Shown: positions 1 through 10,067 of the stretch, one piece after another
Numbering within the stretch: position 1 is the first letter of the stretch
How the letters are laid out: every line of letters begins with the position of its first letter
Assembly (NCBI GenBank): GCA_039916305.1
Contig: JBDSLR010000015.1
Coordinates: 186,001 to 250,000, forward strand
DNA: 64,000 nucleotides
Source of the DNA: JACMLD01 sp039916305
Lineage (GTDB): Bacteria > Bacteroidota > Bacteroidia > Chitinophagales > Chitinophagaceae
Reading direction: 5' to 3'
Translations under genes and position numbers: made by a program
Notes under the pieces: generated by a model
Told to the model about the DNA's origin: nothing
What the model saw: the letters and a program-made list of their open reading frames with translations, nothing else
The model's database searches: none

Positions 1-687
1 CCGCGCGGTTTGTTTACACTTCCGCTCACTGCTGTTATGAAGACAGGCGCAGGCATCAGCGTTAATTTTTTTACACCTGGAAAATATATTGCTCAGTCAC
101 CTGCTGGTCAGCAAGTCGTTGTTCAGCAATCCACCAGTTACCCGGTTTCCGGAAAAATTACGGTTACTGTAAAACTGGCTAAAACAGAGCAATTTATCCT
201 GCGCGTACGCAACCCGTATTGGAGTCAACAGTCATCTGTAACCGTAAATAATGAACCGGTAGCTGTAACAGGTTCCGGTGAATTTGTTTCTGTTAACCGT
301 AATTGGAGAGAGGGTGATACGGTGGTTGTTTCACTGGACATGCGCGGCCATTTATTAAAATCCGGATTAAACAATGAATACTTTGCAATTACACGCGGCC
401 CGCTTGTACTGGCCAGGGATATGCGCCTGGGCCTGCCGGATACAGATGAACCTTTAACGCCGGTACTTACAAAAGATGGGTATATTGATTTGCAGCCCGA
501 TGAAGAAGCGGGCAATTACTGGTTAAAAATGAAAGCCCCGTTTATAGTTGAATCGCATGCGGAAGGCGGCCCAAAATCTGTACAGCTTGTGTTGTGCGAT
601 TATGCCTCTGCCGGTAATACCTTTGATCCGGCATCCAGGTTCCGGGTATGGATACCGCGGTTAATTGATCCGGTTAAATTACCCTGA
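1..687 (+). CDS. GH127-type beta-L-arabinofuranosidase, C-terminal part
   Basis: This is the 3' end of a gene whose start lies before the window; the frame is open from base 1 and gives 228 residues. The visible part looks like the C-terminal beta-sandwich of the GH127 (former DUF1680) family. It has an RVRNPYW segment followed by an SVTVNNEPV strand and the characteristic RGPLVLARD stretch, all typical of that family's C-terminal domain. Known members hydrolyse beta-L-arabinofuranosyl linkages, and Bacteroidota members are often exported. The catalytic barrel is not in the window, so activity cannot be judged. A TTG at position 10 could be misread as a start, but the sequence before it continues the domain. 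It is followed 173 bases later by the sulfatase-maturation gene on the same strand. Confidence 0.75.
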   Translation, partial: PRGLFTLPLTAVMKTGAGISVNFFTPGKYIAQSPAGQQVVVQQSTSYPVSGKITVTVKLAKTEQFILRVRNPYWSQQSSVTVNNEPVAVTGSGEFVSVNRNWREGDTVVVSLDMRGHLLKSGLNNEYFAITRGPLVLARDMRLGLPDTDEPLTPVLTKDGYIDLQPDEEAGNYWLKMKAPFIVESHAEGGPKSVQLVLCDYASAGNTFDPASRFRVWIPRLIDPVKLP

Positions 688-860
688 CCTTAATATTTTT
701 CAGTGCTGTCTGCTGCCCGGGCGCAGCACCTATAAGGCGGCTTTTTTTACTATTGTTACAAACCCTGTAAAATATGACGACTATATAATAATTTACATGG
801 TTGAAAGATGCAGGGCCGTAATCAGGGCCCGGAAATAAATGTTTCATAAAAGTTTGCATT

Positions 861-1952
861 ATGCGGTTATTTAAGCTGGCTTTTTTTTGTGTGATGATTT
901 TTGCCATCATTGCTTTTTCTCAAAAAAGTAACATGCGGGCATTGTACAGTAACATTAAGAGAGATACCACCATTCATGATACACATCTTGCATGCAAAGT
1001 GCCATCCAGGGCGGTGGCAGTTAAGGGTCCTTCAAAAAAAAACAGTACAGGTATTGCTGGTCATACAGCCATGGTATTTCTAAAAGGCGGCAGTTTTAAA
1101 ATGGGCTCGCGCGATTTTGCGGATGCCCAACCCCTGCATGCTGTAACCGTTAATGGTTTCTGGATGGATGAGCATGAAACTACCAATGCTGAATTTGCAG
1201 CTTTTGTGAAAGCAACTGGTTATATAACAGTAGCTGAACAACAACTAAACCCGGCAGATTATCCTGGCGTGGCTGCAGATAAACTGGTGCCGGGTTCTGC
1301 GGTTTTCATACCACCTGTACAAAAAGTTTCACTGGATAATCCCATGCAATGGTGGCAGTATGTGGCGGGTGCCAGCTGGAAACACCCCGCAGGCCCAGGC
1401 AGTGATATAACAGCAAAGCAACATGACCCCGTTGTGCAGGTTTGTTATGCAGATGCTGCGGCCTATGCAAAATGGGCTGGCAAAAGATTGCCTACTGAGG
1501 CAGAATGGGAATATGCAGCGGAAGCTGGCAGGTCGGATCAAAAATATTATTGGGGCAATGAGTTAAAGCCCGGCGGCAAATGGGTGGCCAATATTTTCCA
1601 GGGCAGTTTTCCCGAAGGCAATACAATAGAGGATGGATACCAGACACTGGCGCCGGTAAAATCATTTCCACCCAATGGATATGGTTTGTACGATATGGAT
1701 GGCAATGTGTGGGAGTGGTGCAGTGATTTATACCGTCCTGATTATTATAAAATCAGCCCACCGCTTAATCCCAAAGGGCCCAAAAGCAGTTTTGATCCGG
1801 AGGAACCCGGTGCAGAAAAGCATGTGCAGCGGGGCGGTTCTTTTTTATGCAGCGATGCCTATTGTATACGTTACAAGGCAGGCAGCCGCGGTAAAGGCGA
1901 AACCAGCAGTGCCGGCAACAACCTGGGCTTCCGTTGTGTAAAGGATAAATAA
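861..1952 (+). CDS. Secreted formylglycine-generating enzyme (FGE/SUMF1-like)
   Basis: The 363-residue protein starts with a hydrophobic export signal (residues 1-20) followed by an FGE-sulfatase domain (about 65-362). FGE oxidises the cysteine of sulfatase CxPSR motifs to formylglycine, using copper and oxygen. The C-terminus contains GGSFLCSDAYCIRY and NLGFRCVKD. Cys330 and Cys335 have the same C-x4-C spacing as the catalytic pair of human FGE (Cys336/Cys341), so this looks like a true maturase and not an inactive structural homologue such as GldK. The export signal suggests action outside the cytoplasm. A Cys-type sulfatase lies at 13286-15007 on the same strand. The protein could modify other sulfatases elsewhere in the genome. 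Confidence 0.85.
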   Translation: MRLFKLAFFCVMIFAIIAFSQKSNMRALYSNIKRDTTIHDTHLACKVPSRAVAVKGPSKKNSTGIAGHTAMVFLKGGSFKMGSRDFADAQPLHAVTVNGFWMDEHETTNAEFAAFVKATGYITVAEQQLNPADYPGVAADKLVPGSAVFIPPVQKVSLDNPMQWWQYVAGASWKHPAGPGSDITAKQHDPVVQVCYADAAAYAKWAGKRLPTEAEWEYAAEAGRSDQKYYWGNELKPGGKWVANIFQGSFPEGNTIEDGYQTLAPVKSFPPNGYGLYDMDGNVWEWCSDLYRPDYYKISPPLNPKGPKSSFDPEEPGAEKHVQRGGSFLCSDAYCIRYKAGSRGKGETSSAGNNLGFRCVKDK

Positions 1953-2128
1953 GAATGGATTTTTTTTGCGTGATTTGTTAATTGATTTTGCGCCGCAAAC
2001 CGGTGTTTTTTAATGGCCGGATCATGCAGTTACCCTTTTAAATAATTCCTGCGAGTATTAATGCATAGGCTGGCAGCCAGTGTATATTGCATTGTTTATT
2101 TTATACAACCAAAATATAAAACACCTGT

Positions 2129-5100
2129 ATGAACCGCTCCTGTTCTGTTACACTTATTTGTTTATTTATCTTCTTTATCCATACTGCTGTTGGCCAGGCA
2201 CAGCAAAACGACTGGGAGAACCCGGCTTTTTTTGAACTGAACAAGGAAAAGCCGCATGCTGGTTTTATGCTGTTCAGCAATAAGGAAGATGTGGTAGCAG
2301 ATAATTACGATAAGTCGCCCTTTTACAAATCTCTGAATGGTGTTTGGAAGTTTAGCTACACAGATAAATATGCAGACCGCCCGCTGGATTTCTTCAAAAC
2401 AGATCTGGACGACAGCAAATGGCATGATCTGCCGGTTCCTTCCAACTGGGAACTGAAAGGTTTTGGTACACCTATTTATACAAATATTGTTTATCCCTTT
2501 CCAAAAAATCCGCCTTTTGTAGGAGCGGATAACCCGGTTGGCACTTACCGGAGGCAGTTCACCGTGCCTGATAATTGGGACGGGCGGACAGTAATGCTTC
2601 ATTTTGGTTCCATTACGGGTTGCGCTTTTATTTATGTTAATGGAGAGAAAGTAGGCATGACAAAAGCATCTAAATCGCCTGCAGAATTTAACCTGACCAG
2701 CTATTTAAAAAAAGGAAATAATTCACTGGCCGTGCAGGTATTCCGCTGGCACGATGGCAGCTACCTGGAAGACCAGGATTTTTTTCGCATCAGCGGTATT
2801 GAAAGAGACGTGTTTTTGTATGCGTTGCCAGCATTAAGTGTCTGGGATTTTTTTTTGAAAGCAGACCTCGATGCGCAGTATAAAAATGGAATGTTCAGTG
2901 CGGATATTGATCTCCGAAAATTCAATAACAGCGTCCAGGGCGGTAATTTGCTGGTAGAGATACAGGATAAAGCCGGTAAAATTATTTTCACCCAACAGCA
3001 AAAAATATCACCTGTTGCAGATAGTATTCAAACCATTCATTACAAAGGATTGGTAAAAGACCCATTGAAATGGAGTGCGGAAGCACCTAATCTTTACTAT
3101 TGCATTATTACATTAAAAGATAAACAGGGCGCCATTCTTTCTTTAACCGGTGCCGCCGTTGGCTTTAGAAAAGTAGAAATAAAAAATGCACAGCTGTTTG
3201 TGAATGGCATGGCTGTTTATGTGCACGGTGTAAACCGGCATGAGCATGATGATACAGGTGGGCATGTGCCCAATAAAGAACTGATGATAAAAGATCTATC
3301 GCTGATGAAGCAGCACAATATTAATTCAGTGCGTACGAGTCATTACCCCAATGACCCATTATGGATGAAACTGTGTGATGAATACGGTATGTACCTGGTT
3401 GATGAAGCCAATATTGAAATACATGGCATGGGTGCATCGCTGCAGGGTTGGTTTGATACAACGGTTCATCCGGCTTACCTGCCACTGTGGGCGCCCGCAC
3501 ATATGGATCGCATCCGAAGGTTGGTTGAGCGTGATAAAAACCATGCTTCAGTTATTATCTGGTCAATGGGCAATGAGTGTGGCAACGGAAAAGTATTTCA
3601 CGACGCTTATTTGTGGATGAAGGAACGCGATAAAAGCAGGCCGGTACAATTTGAGCAGGCCGGTGAAGACTGGAATACGGATATTGTATGTCCCATGTAC
3701 CCGGGGATGGGCTCCATGAAAAATTATGCCGCTTCAAATAAACAGCGGCCATATATTATGTGCGAGTATTCGCATGCCATGGGTAACAGCAATGGTAATT
3801 TCCAGGAATACTGGGATATTATTATGAGCGATAAAAAAATGCAGGGTGGCTTTATCTGGGATTGGGTTGACCAGGGTATAAAAACGAAAACAGCTGATGG
3901 CCGTGTGTTCTGGGCCTATGGCGGAGACCTGGGCGGCTATGCACTGCAGAATGATGAAAACTTCTGTGCAAACGGGCTGATTGCAGCAGACAGGAGCATT
4001 CATCCAGGTTTGCATGAAGTAAAAAAAGTATACCAGGATATTTTATTTAAAGCAAAAGACCTGGCGGCGGGCGTTATTACGGTGCAGAACCTGTTTAATT
4101 TTACCAATCTTGATCAGTACCAGTTTACCTGGGAAATATACCGCAATGGTGAAAAAGTTAAAGACGGAAAGTTTGCGCTGAGCCTTGCGCCACACCAACA
4201 AAAGGACATTACCATTCCGCTGCCATTATTTAAATCAGCTGAAGGCAGTGAGTATTATGTAAACATTTTTGCGGTCACTATAAATGCTACTGCCCTGGTA
4301 CCTGCCGGCCATGAAATTGCCCGGGAACAATTTAAGCAGGCCGGTGATTACTTTGCGCGCAGCAGGGTATCAGATACAAAATTGCAGGTGAACAAAGAGA
4401 ATACCCGGCTTTCATTTACAGCAGGCAATGTAAAAGGAGAATTTGATTTGCGCCAGGGTCGTTGGTTGCGGTACAACAGCAATAATGAAAGGGGGGTGCT
4501 TAGCCAATTTCCTGAACCCTATTTTTGGAGAGCGCCAACCGATAATGATTTTGGCAATAGTATGCAGGAACGGCTCGGCATCTGGCGCACTGCACACGTA
4601 AACCGCGTGGTGAAAAATGTTACCGTATCCGATCAGACAGCGGAAGGACTTGCTATAAAAGTGCAGTATGAACTCACGGGTATAAATGTTCCTTATACCA
4701 TTGAATATTTTATTATGAACAATGGTGCCGTACGTGTTACCGCTGCCATTGATATGGCTGGCAGGGATTTGCCGGAACTGCCGCGTTTTGGTATGCGGAT
4801 GGAGCTGCCTGCACAGTATGCTCATCTTAATTATTATGGCCGTGGGCCCTGGGAAAACTATAATGATCGCAACACGGCTTCTTTTGTAGGCTTGTACAGC
4901 GATACAGTAAAGAATCAATTTACCTGGAACTATATCCGTCCGCAGGAGGCCGGTTACAAAACAGATACCCGCTGGTTAACACTTGTTGATGATAATGGAA
5001 AAGGAATGATGGTAGAAGGACTGCAACCGATTTGCTTTAGTGCTACCAATAATATGTCAGAAGATCTTGATCCCGGACTTACCAAAAAACAACAGCACCC

Positions 5101-5260
5101 TACAGATATAAAACCAGGAAAGAATATTTACCTGCAGGTTGATCTGAAACAGCGCGGACTTGGTGGCGATAACAGCTGGGGCGCATTACCGCATGATGCT
5201 TACCGGCTGATGGACAAAAAATATACATACAGTTATATTATCAAGCTGATTGATAAATAA
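2129..5260 (+). CDS. GH2 beta-galactosidase, exported
   Basis: At 1043 residues this is the length of a full LacZ-type GH2 enzyme, with an added signal peptide (about residues 1-24, ending near GQAQQ). Domains in order are the sugar-binding jelly roll (about 45-225), an immunoglobulin-like domain, the TIM barrel (about 350-640), and the C-terminal Bgal_small domain, marked by WRAPTDNDFGN near 790. The acid/base glutamate is Glu483 in IIWSMGNECG, and the nucleophile is Glu546 in MCEYSHAMGNS. The expected reaction is release of terminal beta-linked galactose, probably in the periplasm. Specificity inside GH2 cannot be fixed from sequence alone. The neighbouring GH127 and FGE genes on the same strand fit a glycan-utilisation locus. 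The ATG at 2129 directly begins the signal peptide. Confidence 0.9.
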   Translation: MNRSCSVTLICLFIFFIHTAVGQAQQNDWENPAFFELNKEKPHAGFMLFSNKEDVVADNYDKSPFYKSLNGVWKFSYTDKYADRPLDFFKTDLDDSKWHDLPVPSNWELKGFGTPIYTNIVYPFPKNPPFVGADNPVGTYRRQFTVPDNWDGRTVMLHFGSITGCAFIYVNGEKVGMTKASKSPAEFNLTSYLKKGNNSLAVQVFRWHDGSYLEDQDFFRISGIERDVFLYALPALSVWDFFLKADLDAQYKNGMFSADIDLRKFNNSVQGGNLLVEIQDKAGKIIFTQQQKISPVADSIQTIHYKGLVKDPLKWSAEAPNLYYCIITLKDKQGAILSLTGAAVGFRKVEIKNAQLFVNGMAVYVHGVNRHEHDDTGGHVPNKELMIKDLSLMKQHNINSVRTSHYPNDPLWMKLCDEYGMYLVDEANIEIHGMGASLQGWFDTTVHPAYLPLWAPAHMDRIRRLVERDKNHASVIIWSMGNECGNGKVFHDAYLWMKERDKSRPVQFEQAGEDWNTDIVCPMYPGMGSMKNYAASNKQRPYIMCEYSHAMGNSNGNFQEYWDIIMSDKKMQGGFIWDWVDQGIKTKTADGRVFWAYGGDLGGYALQNDENFCANGLIAADRSIHPGLHEVKKVYQDILFKAKDLAAGVITVQNLFNFTNLDQYQFTWEIYRNGEKVKDGKFALSLAPHQQKDITIPLPLFKSAEGSEYYVNIFAVTINATALVPAGHEIAREQFKQAGDYFARSRVSDTKLQVNKENTRLSFTAGNVKGEFDLRQGRWLRYNSNNERGVLSQFPEPYFWRAPTDNDFGNSMQERLGIWRTAHVNRVVKNVTVSDQTAEGLAIKVQYELTGINVPYTIEYFIMNNGAVRVTAAIDMAGRDLPELPRFGMRMELPAQYAHLNYYGRGPWENYNDRNTASFVGLYSDTVKNQFTWNYIRPQEAGYKTDTRWLTLVDDNGKGMMVEGLQPICFSATNNMSEDLDPGLTKKQQHPTDIKPGKNIYLQVDLKQRGLGGDNSWGALPHDAYRLMDKKYTYSYIIKLIDK

Positions 5261-5517
5261 AAAGTTTAGTCTTTAGTGAACACAAAACCGCCTTAACAGC
5301 ATTTTTAGCGCTAAAAAAAATCCCGTCAGTAACAGGAAGACAATATTTTTCAGGCAGTTTCCCTGGAGGCAATACGATAGAGTATATTGCGCACTGCAGT
5401 GCCGCAAAGCCGCGCTTCTGTTTTGTAAGAAATAAATAAAAAGATGTACTGAAAAAACAGCAGCCATTTTTTTACCAATATGCAGTCGATAATTGCCAGG
5501 GCTGAACGTATAGCCCG

Positions 5518-6138
5518 CTATATTAATTTTCTTTCCACGGCAAGTCTGATCAGGCTGGCTGTATTTTTTACATTCATCTTTGCCAGCAGGTTCTTGCGGT
5601 GACTATCTACCGTGAATGAACTTAGAAATAGTTTTTCGGCAATCCGGGGATTGGTATATCCTTCGGCAATCAATCCTAAAATTTCTTTCTCCCGGGGAGA
5701 AAGTTCCGGCAACAGGCTGTCCTGCTTCTGGTGTTCCCTCAATGCTTCCCCTGCTTCGCCGCTAAAAAAAATACTGCCATTGTTTACCGTTTGGATAGCA
5801 TTCAGCAATTCGTCTTTCGTTGAGTTTTTCAGTATATAACCTGACGCGCCATTTTCCATCATTTTTTTAATGTACAAACCCTGGTTGAATGTACTTAGCC
5901 CAAGGATAAAAATGTGCGGATAATTTTCTTTCATCCATGCGCACAATTCCACACCATCCATTCCCGGCATGCTGATATCCATTAATATTACATCGGCTGT
6001 ATTATTAACAAAGAAACCCATGCAGGAAGCGGCGTTCATTGCATGCCCTGCCCATTCAATCCCATTTTCCTGTTGCAACAAAGAACGGATGCCCTCAATG
6101 ACAACCGGATGATCATCCACAATGAATACACGGATCAT
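5518..6138 (-). CDS. NarL/LuxR-family response regulator
   Basis: The protein is 206 residues. The receiver domain (about 1-120) has an acidic pair in VDDH and the phosphoacceptor Asp54 in VILMDISMPG. A LuxR-type helix-turn-helix follows (about 141-203), containing LSPREKEILGLIAEGYTNPRIAEKL. It starts two bases after the end of the TPR histidine kinase upstream on the same strand, so the two are almost certainly co-transcribed and act as a pair. Phosphorylated NarL-type regulators bind DNA; the targets here are unknown, with the divergent T9SS protein gene at 8446 a possible one. Confidence 0.93.
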   Translation of the reverse strand: MIRVFIVDDHPVVIEGIRSLLQQENGIEWAGHAMNAASCMGFFVNNTADVILMDISMPGMDGVELCAWMKENYPHIFILGLSTFNQGLYIKKMMENGASGYILKNSTKDELLNAIQTVNNGSIFFSGEAGEALREHQKQDSLLPELSPREKEILGLIAEGYTNPRIAEKLFLSSFTVDSHRKNLLAKMNVKNTASLIRLAVERKLI

Positions 6139-6140
6139 AT

Positions 6141-8075
6141 TTATAAATTGAATTCTATATTCACAAGCGTACCCTTTCCGGGTTCAGCATGAATGGCCAG
6201 CTGGCCTTTAAGATAATCAACGCGACTGCGCACATTGGCAAGGCCCGCACCTAAGGTGGTTACCGGAAGGGCTGTGTCAAAGCCTTTGCCGTTGTCTTCT
6301 ACTACCACGTTCAGGCGGTGACCTTCACGTATAAGTTGTACAAACGCCGCTGTTGCTGCAGCATGCTTTATAATATTATTCAGGAGTTCCTGAACAATAC
6401 GATAGATGATTATCTCAACTGAACTTTCCAAACGTGTTTCCATACCCAGCGACTGGTATTTCACTGTAACCAGTTTTGTAGTGTTGATACTATTGCAATA
6501 TTCTTTCAATGCTTCGTCCAACCCGAATTTTACCAGCATTTCCGGCATCATATTATGCGCCACGCGGCGCAGTTCCCTGATGGCTGTATCGATCATATCC
6601 AGTGACCGTTCAAATACGGTCATATTATCCGGGGTTATAATTAAATTGTCTTTCATATGAATCAGGGAAAATTTTACGCCTGATAATAATCCGCCCAGGC
6701 CATCATGCAGATCTTTGGCCAGTCGGCTTCTTTCATCTTCCTGGCCCTTCAGCATTGAATCTACAGCTACCAGCAACTTGTCTTTCTCCAGTTCGCTTAT
6801 TCTTTGCTGCTGCAAGCGTTGTTTCTGGTAATAGTTTCTGTAAGTGAGTACTGAAATTAAAACGATGGTAAGAATTCCGCCGGTAAGAAGATAATTAAAA
6901 ATATTTTTTTGCTGTAGTTGTGCATGCTGTAATTTTAACTGATTGTCCTTCTTTTCCGTTTCATATTTTTTTTCCAGGTCAGCACCGCTTTTTACAACTT
7001 CAGCGTTCAATATAACTTCATAAATTGAATCTGTTTTATTCTTTGCCATAACATAGGTTGCATAATCTCCATCCCTTGCTGCAATACCCGACAGGATATT
7101 GTAGCAATTGGTCAATACAATCCTGAAAGTATCCGCTAAGGCTATACCAAGGGCTTTCATGATATTTTCCCTGGCCGACAGATTATCATGGTTTAAAAAA
7201 TCAGCATAGCCAACTGAGTACAGAGCAGTTGCTTCCATTTCCCTGCTCTGCAGCGTTCTGGATACTGCAAGGGATTTTTCCGCCATTTGCCGCATGTCAT
7301 TGTACTTTCCTGTGTTAGCATATAAAGTGGATACATAGCCGTAAATACTTGCTTCAGCATATTTGTCGCCCACCCGCACTGATTCACTGATAGCTTTTTG
7401 ATAAAAATACGACGCGCTGTCCACCATCAGCAGTCCGTCGTAGGCCTGGGCCAGTGATGCATAGGCGCGGTTTATATAGTCACTTCTTTTGTGGTAAACT
7501 GTGTGCAATAATATCGCATAGCTTGTATAATCAACCGCTTTCCTGAATTGCCTGAGTGCATTATAGCAATTGGCCAGGTTTTGATACGCGCCAGACAATC
7601 TCGAGGAGTCGCCAATAACCTCCAGGGTATTTGTTACCTGCAGTGCATAATCCAGTTGTTCTGAAAAATGCTGCTGCAGCCCATGCACAATTCCAATATG
7701 GTTAAGAATAACAATTACAAGCCCGGAATCTTTTAACTGCCGCGCAAGCTTAAGCGCGTTGTTATTGAGCTCAATGGCTTTGCCATAATCACCCTTGGTG
7801 AAATAAACAATGCCAAGCTGTTCATAGTAAGTGAACAGGCCCTTGTTGAATTGTAATGAGCGGGACAGGCTTTTTGCTTTTTCGAGGTAATAGATGGCAG
7901 AATCCTGGTTATTGGCTTCGTAATATTTTGCGATGCGAAGGAGGGTTGTAACCTTATTGGTATCTTCTTTTTCTTTGCTGAGGACCTGTAATAAACTGTC
8001 CCTGTTATAGAATCGCTGTGCCTGTAAAACTACCAGTGGCAGGAATAAAATAGCTATCATTATCCCTTTTAGCAT
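6141..8075 (-). CDS. TPR-containing sensor histidine kinase (HisKA_3)
   Basis: The protein is 644 residues. It has an N-terminal signal peptide, then a periplasmic stretch of tetratricopeptide-like helical repeats (about 40-360). A single membrane helix near NYLLTGGILTIVLISVL follows, then a coiled coil and a HisKA_3 dimerisation domain with His457 in KDLHDGLGGLL. The C-terminal HATPase has the N box NNIIKH and the G boxes EDNGKGFD and GAGLANVRSRV. This architecture is common in Bacteroidota and pairs with LuxR-type regulators such as the one two bases downstream. The signal sensed through the repeats cannot be told from the sequence. Confidence 0.92.
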   Translation of the reverse strand: MLKGIMIAILFLPLVVLQAQRFYNRDSLLQVLSKEKEDTNKVTTLLRIAKYYEANNQDSAIYYLEKAKSLSRSLQFNKGLFTYYEQLGIVYFTKGDYGKAIELNNNALKLARQLKDSGLVIVILNHIGIVHGLQQHFSEQLDYALQVTNTLEVIGDSSRLSGAYQNLANCYNALRQFRKAVDYTSYAILLHTVYHKRSDYINRAYASLAQAYDGLLMVDSASYFYQKAISESVRVGDKYAEASIYGYVSTLYANTGKYNDMRQMAEKSLAVSRTLQSREMEATALYSVGYADFLNHDNLSARENIMKALGIALADTFRIVLTNCYNILSGIAARDGDYATYVMAKNKTDSIYEVILNAEVVKSGADLEKKYETEKKDNQLKLQHAQLQQKNIFNYLLTGGILTIVLISVLTYRNYYQKQRLQQQRISELEKDKLLVAVDSMLKGQEDERSRLAKDLHDGLGGLLSGVKFSLIHMKDNLIITPDNMTVFERSLDMIDTAIRELRRVAHNMMPEMLVKFGLDEALKEYCNSINTTKLVTVKYQSLGMETRLESSVEIIIYRIVQELLNNIIKHAAATAAFVQLIREGHRLNVVVEDNGKGFDTALPVTTLGAGLANVRSRVDYLKGQLAIHAEPGKGTLVNIEFNL

Positions 8076-8445
8076 ACCACAAAATAACGGTTTACCATCA
8101 GTAATACATGGCCGCGTTGCAAAATACCAGTTTCAGGTGATTCTTGCCCGGGCATGTTTAAATCACTGTTTCGGGTGACTGGCGCAATGGTTCGTTTATT
8201 TAGATTTGGTTTTGGTCTTCAATATAACTGCCGTCTGTATTTCCTATGGTTGGAAGACGGGTAAAAAATTGCCAGATATCTAAGTCCTGTTGAAAGTCTG
8301 CAGCCGGCGCTGCCGGTACCTGAACTCCAATCTCTCTGATCAATCAAACCGGCAGGCTATGATACATACGTCAATAGCACAGCGGGTCAAGCATTTCGAA
8401 CGCTCACTTATACATACCATTCAGCACTATCAAAAATTACCACAA
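8076..8445. other. Divergent intergenic region, kinase / T9SS protein
   Basis: This 370-base stretch separates the minus-strand kinase gene from the plus-strand T9SS protein. An open frame upstream of 8446 would add 52 residues to the latter, but that extension is polar, Arg-rich and would bury the signal peptide, so it is treated as non-coding. The region must hold promoters for both directions. One -7-like element is listed separately. Confidence 0.6.
8201..8208 (+). promoter_or_regulatory. Possible Bacteroidota -7 element
   Basis: TAGATTTG matches the Bacteroidota -7 consensus TAnnTTTG exactly. It lies about 240 bases before the T9SS protein start. No TTTG at the usual 19-20 base spacing upstream was found, only a weak TTTC farther away, so this is a weak call. 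Confidence 0.22.
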
Positions 8446-9972
8446 ATGAAAAAAAATTTACTAAGCAGTTGCTTTATTTTAATGGCAATGTTTGCCTATG
8501 CGCAGCCTTGCGTTACGTTTGAAGGCTTTGGGCCAGTATATGCTAAATTTGGAATAAATGTATTTGGGCAGGCAGCTTCCAGTTTGCCGGTAGTACCACT
8601 ATATTGGAACCGGTTTTATAAAGCAAATGAAGCCACCGGGCAGATAGAACCAACAGGCTGCGTTTATCCGGCTGATCCCAATATTCACGAATTTGGTGCC
8701 TGTGCCTGTATCCTGACCGATTTTTTTTACAGAAAAGTTACCCCAGCTTGTGATCCAACGGGCTGCGGCGGCGATCTTGATCTTCCACGGTTACCAAAAA
8801 CAGATAACAGCAGCGGCAGCAGCAATTGGTCAGCTGCTGCTACATGGGTAGGCGGACAGGTTCCGGACATCGCTTCGTCGCTGGGCATAATGTTTTCAAA
8901 ATCCACGCTGATAGATGCTGATCTTAATTTCCCGGAAAATCACGGGTTGCTGCTTTCTGCCGGCAACAGCTCAATTGCTGCTGGTAAAACGGTTACGCTT
9001 AATGCCACCATACAAATTAAAGCCGCCGCACAATTTGAGAATTTTGGCATCCTCAAAGGCGCAGGACAGATTCTGGGTTCACTAACAAACAGCGGTACAC
9101 TATCACCAGGAAATTCTCCCGGCCAATTTACCATTGTTGGTAATTATACCGCAACGGCCACTGCAGTACACAATATAGAAATTGCCGCTGCCAGTTTGTA
9201 CGATACGATAACGATTGCTGAAAACATATCCGCTCCTGGTGGTGTTGCTATACTGAACGGGTCACTTGTTGTAACGTTGTTAAACGGTTTCAATCCTTCC
9301 GCTGGCGATGCCTATAAAATTATGACTTACACAGCTGCCACCGGAACTTTTACCAATGTGAGCTTACCCGCTTTGCGGAACGGATTGGCCTGGACCTATA
9401 ACGTCAATCCCACAAATGTTTCGTTGCAGGTAACCGGTGTTCTTCCTGTTACCATTTCATCTTTTACTGTTGATAAGAAAATCAACGGCGTGCACGCTAG
9501 CTGGACTACCGAAAGAGAAATTAATGTAAAAAATTATGAAGTAGAAAGAAGCGCTGATGGTATTCATTTCAGTAAAATCGGATCGGTTGATGCAAAAAGT
9601 GGATTTACAAACCAGTATTCCTGGCTGGATGTATCACCCGCACCCGGAAAAAATTATTATCGCCTCAAAACAGTTGATATTGATGGCAAGATTGCTTATT
9701 CGAAGCTGCTGGTGCTAAACATTGTAAGTAGTATTATCGCAGCCAATCCAAACCCGGTAAAAAAAGGCCAGTCAATGCAACTCAATTTGCAAAACAGTTG
9801 GGTGAGTAACATACAAATCATCAATACAGCGGGCCAGGTGCTCTTCACAAAAGCAGGCAGGCTGACAGGAATTATAACCATCCCTGTATCAACCGGCTGG
9901 ACGCCCGGACAATATTTTTTACAAGTAATAAGCGATAACAAAATAATTACACAAAAAATACTTGTGCAATAA
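8446..9972 (+). CDS. T9SS type A sorting-domain surface protein
   Basis: The chosen ATG gives 508 residues beginning MKKNLLSSCFILMAMFAYAQP, a clean signal peptide. The longer reading from 8290 would place this signal internally. After a Cys-rich N-terminal part (about 20-110, many CxC-like pairs) comes a repetitive beta-rich segment resembling autotransporter passenger repeats, with GSLTNSGTLSPGNSPG near 215. A fibronectin-like segment with ASWTTEREINVKNYEVERS follows, and finally a type IX sorting domain (about 430-508) with ANPNPVKKGQSM, GQVLFTKAG and a C-terminal KILVQ. Such domains direct export through the type IX system and surface attachment or release. No catalytic domain is recognised. 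It is transcribed divergently from the TPR kinase. Confidence 0.85.
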   Translation: MKKNLLSSCFILMAMFAYAQPCVTFEGFGPVYAKFGINVFGQAASSLPVVPLYWNRFYKANEATGQIEPTGCVYPADPNIHEFGACACILTDFFYRKVTPACDPTGCGGDLDLPRLPKTDNSSGSSNWSAAATWVGGQVPDIASSLGIMFSKSTLIDADLNFPENHGLLLSAGNSSIAAGKTVTLNATIQIKAAAQFENFGILKGAGQILGSLTNSGTLSPGNSPGQFTIVGNYTATATAVHNIEIAAASLYDTITIAENISAPGGVAILNGSLVVTLLNGFNPSAGDAYKIMTYTAATGTFTNVSLPALRNGLAWTYNVNPTNVSLQVTGVLPVTISSFTVDKKINGVHASWTTEREINVKNYEVERSADGIHFSKIGSVDAKSGFTNQYSWLDVSPAPGKNYYRLKTVDIDGKIAYSKLLVLNIVSSIIAANPNPVKKGQSMQLNLQNSWVSNIQIINTAGQVLFTKAGRLTGIITIPVSTGWTPGQYFLQVISDNKIITQKILVQ

Positions 9973-9994
9973 GAAACTCTCATGCAGTAAGCCT

Positions 9995-10036
9995 TTAAAC
10001 CAACAGCCGTCCATCAATGGAAGGCTGTTGGTTTAA
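9995..10036. terminator. Bidirectional hairpin terminator
   Basis: A perfect 14-bp inverted repeat (arms 9995-10008 and 10023-10036, core ACCAACAGCC/GGCTGTTGGT) with a 14-base loop sits between two convergent genes. The arms start TTAAA and end TTTAA, so it can act in both directions. Confidence 0.75.
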
Positions 10037-10067
10037 TAAAATAAACTTTTGCTTTAACCGGTTGCCC

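Noticed and set aside
861..1952. Gliding-motility GldK/GldJ-like reading of the FGE-fold protein
   Set aside because: GldK and GldJ lack the catalytic cysteines and are lipoproteins next to gld genes; here both cysteines are kept and no gld gene is nearby.
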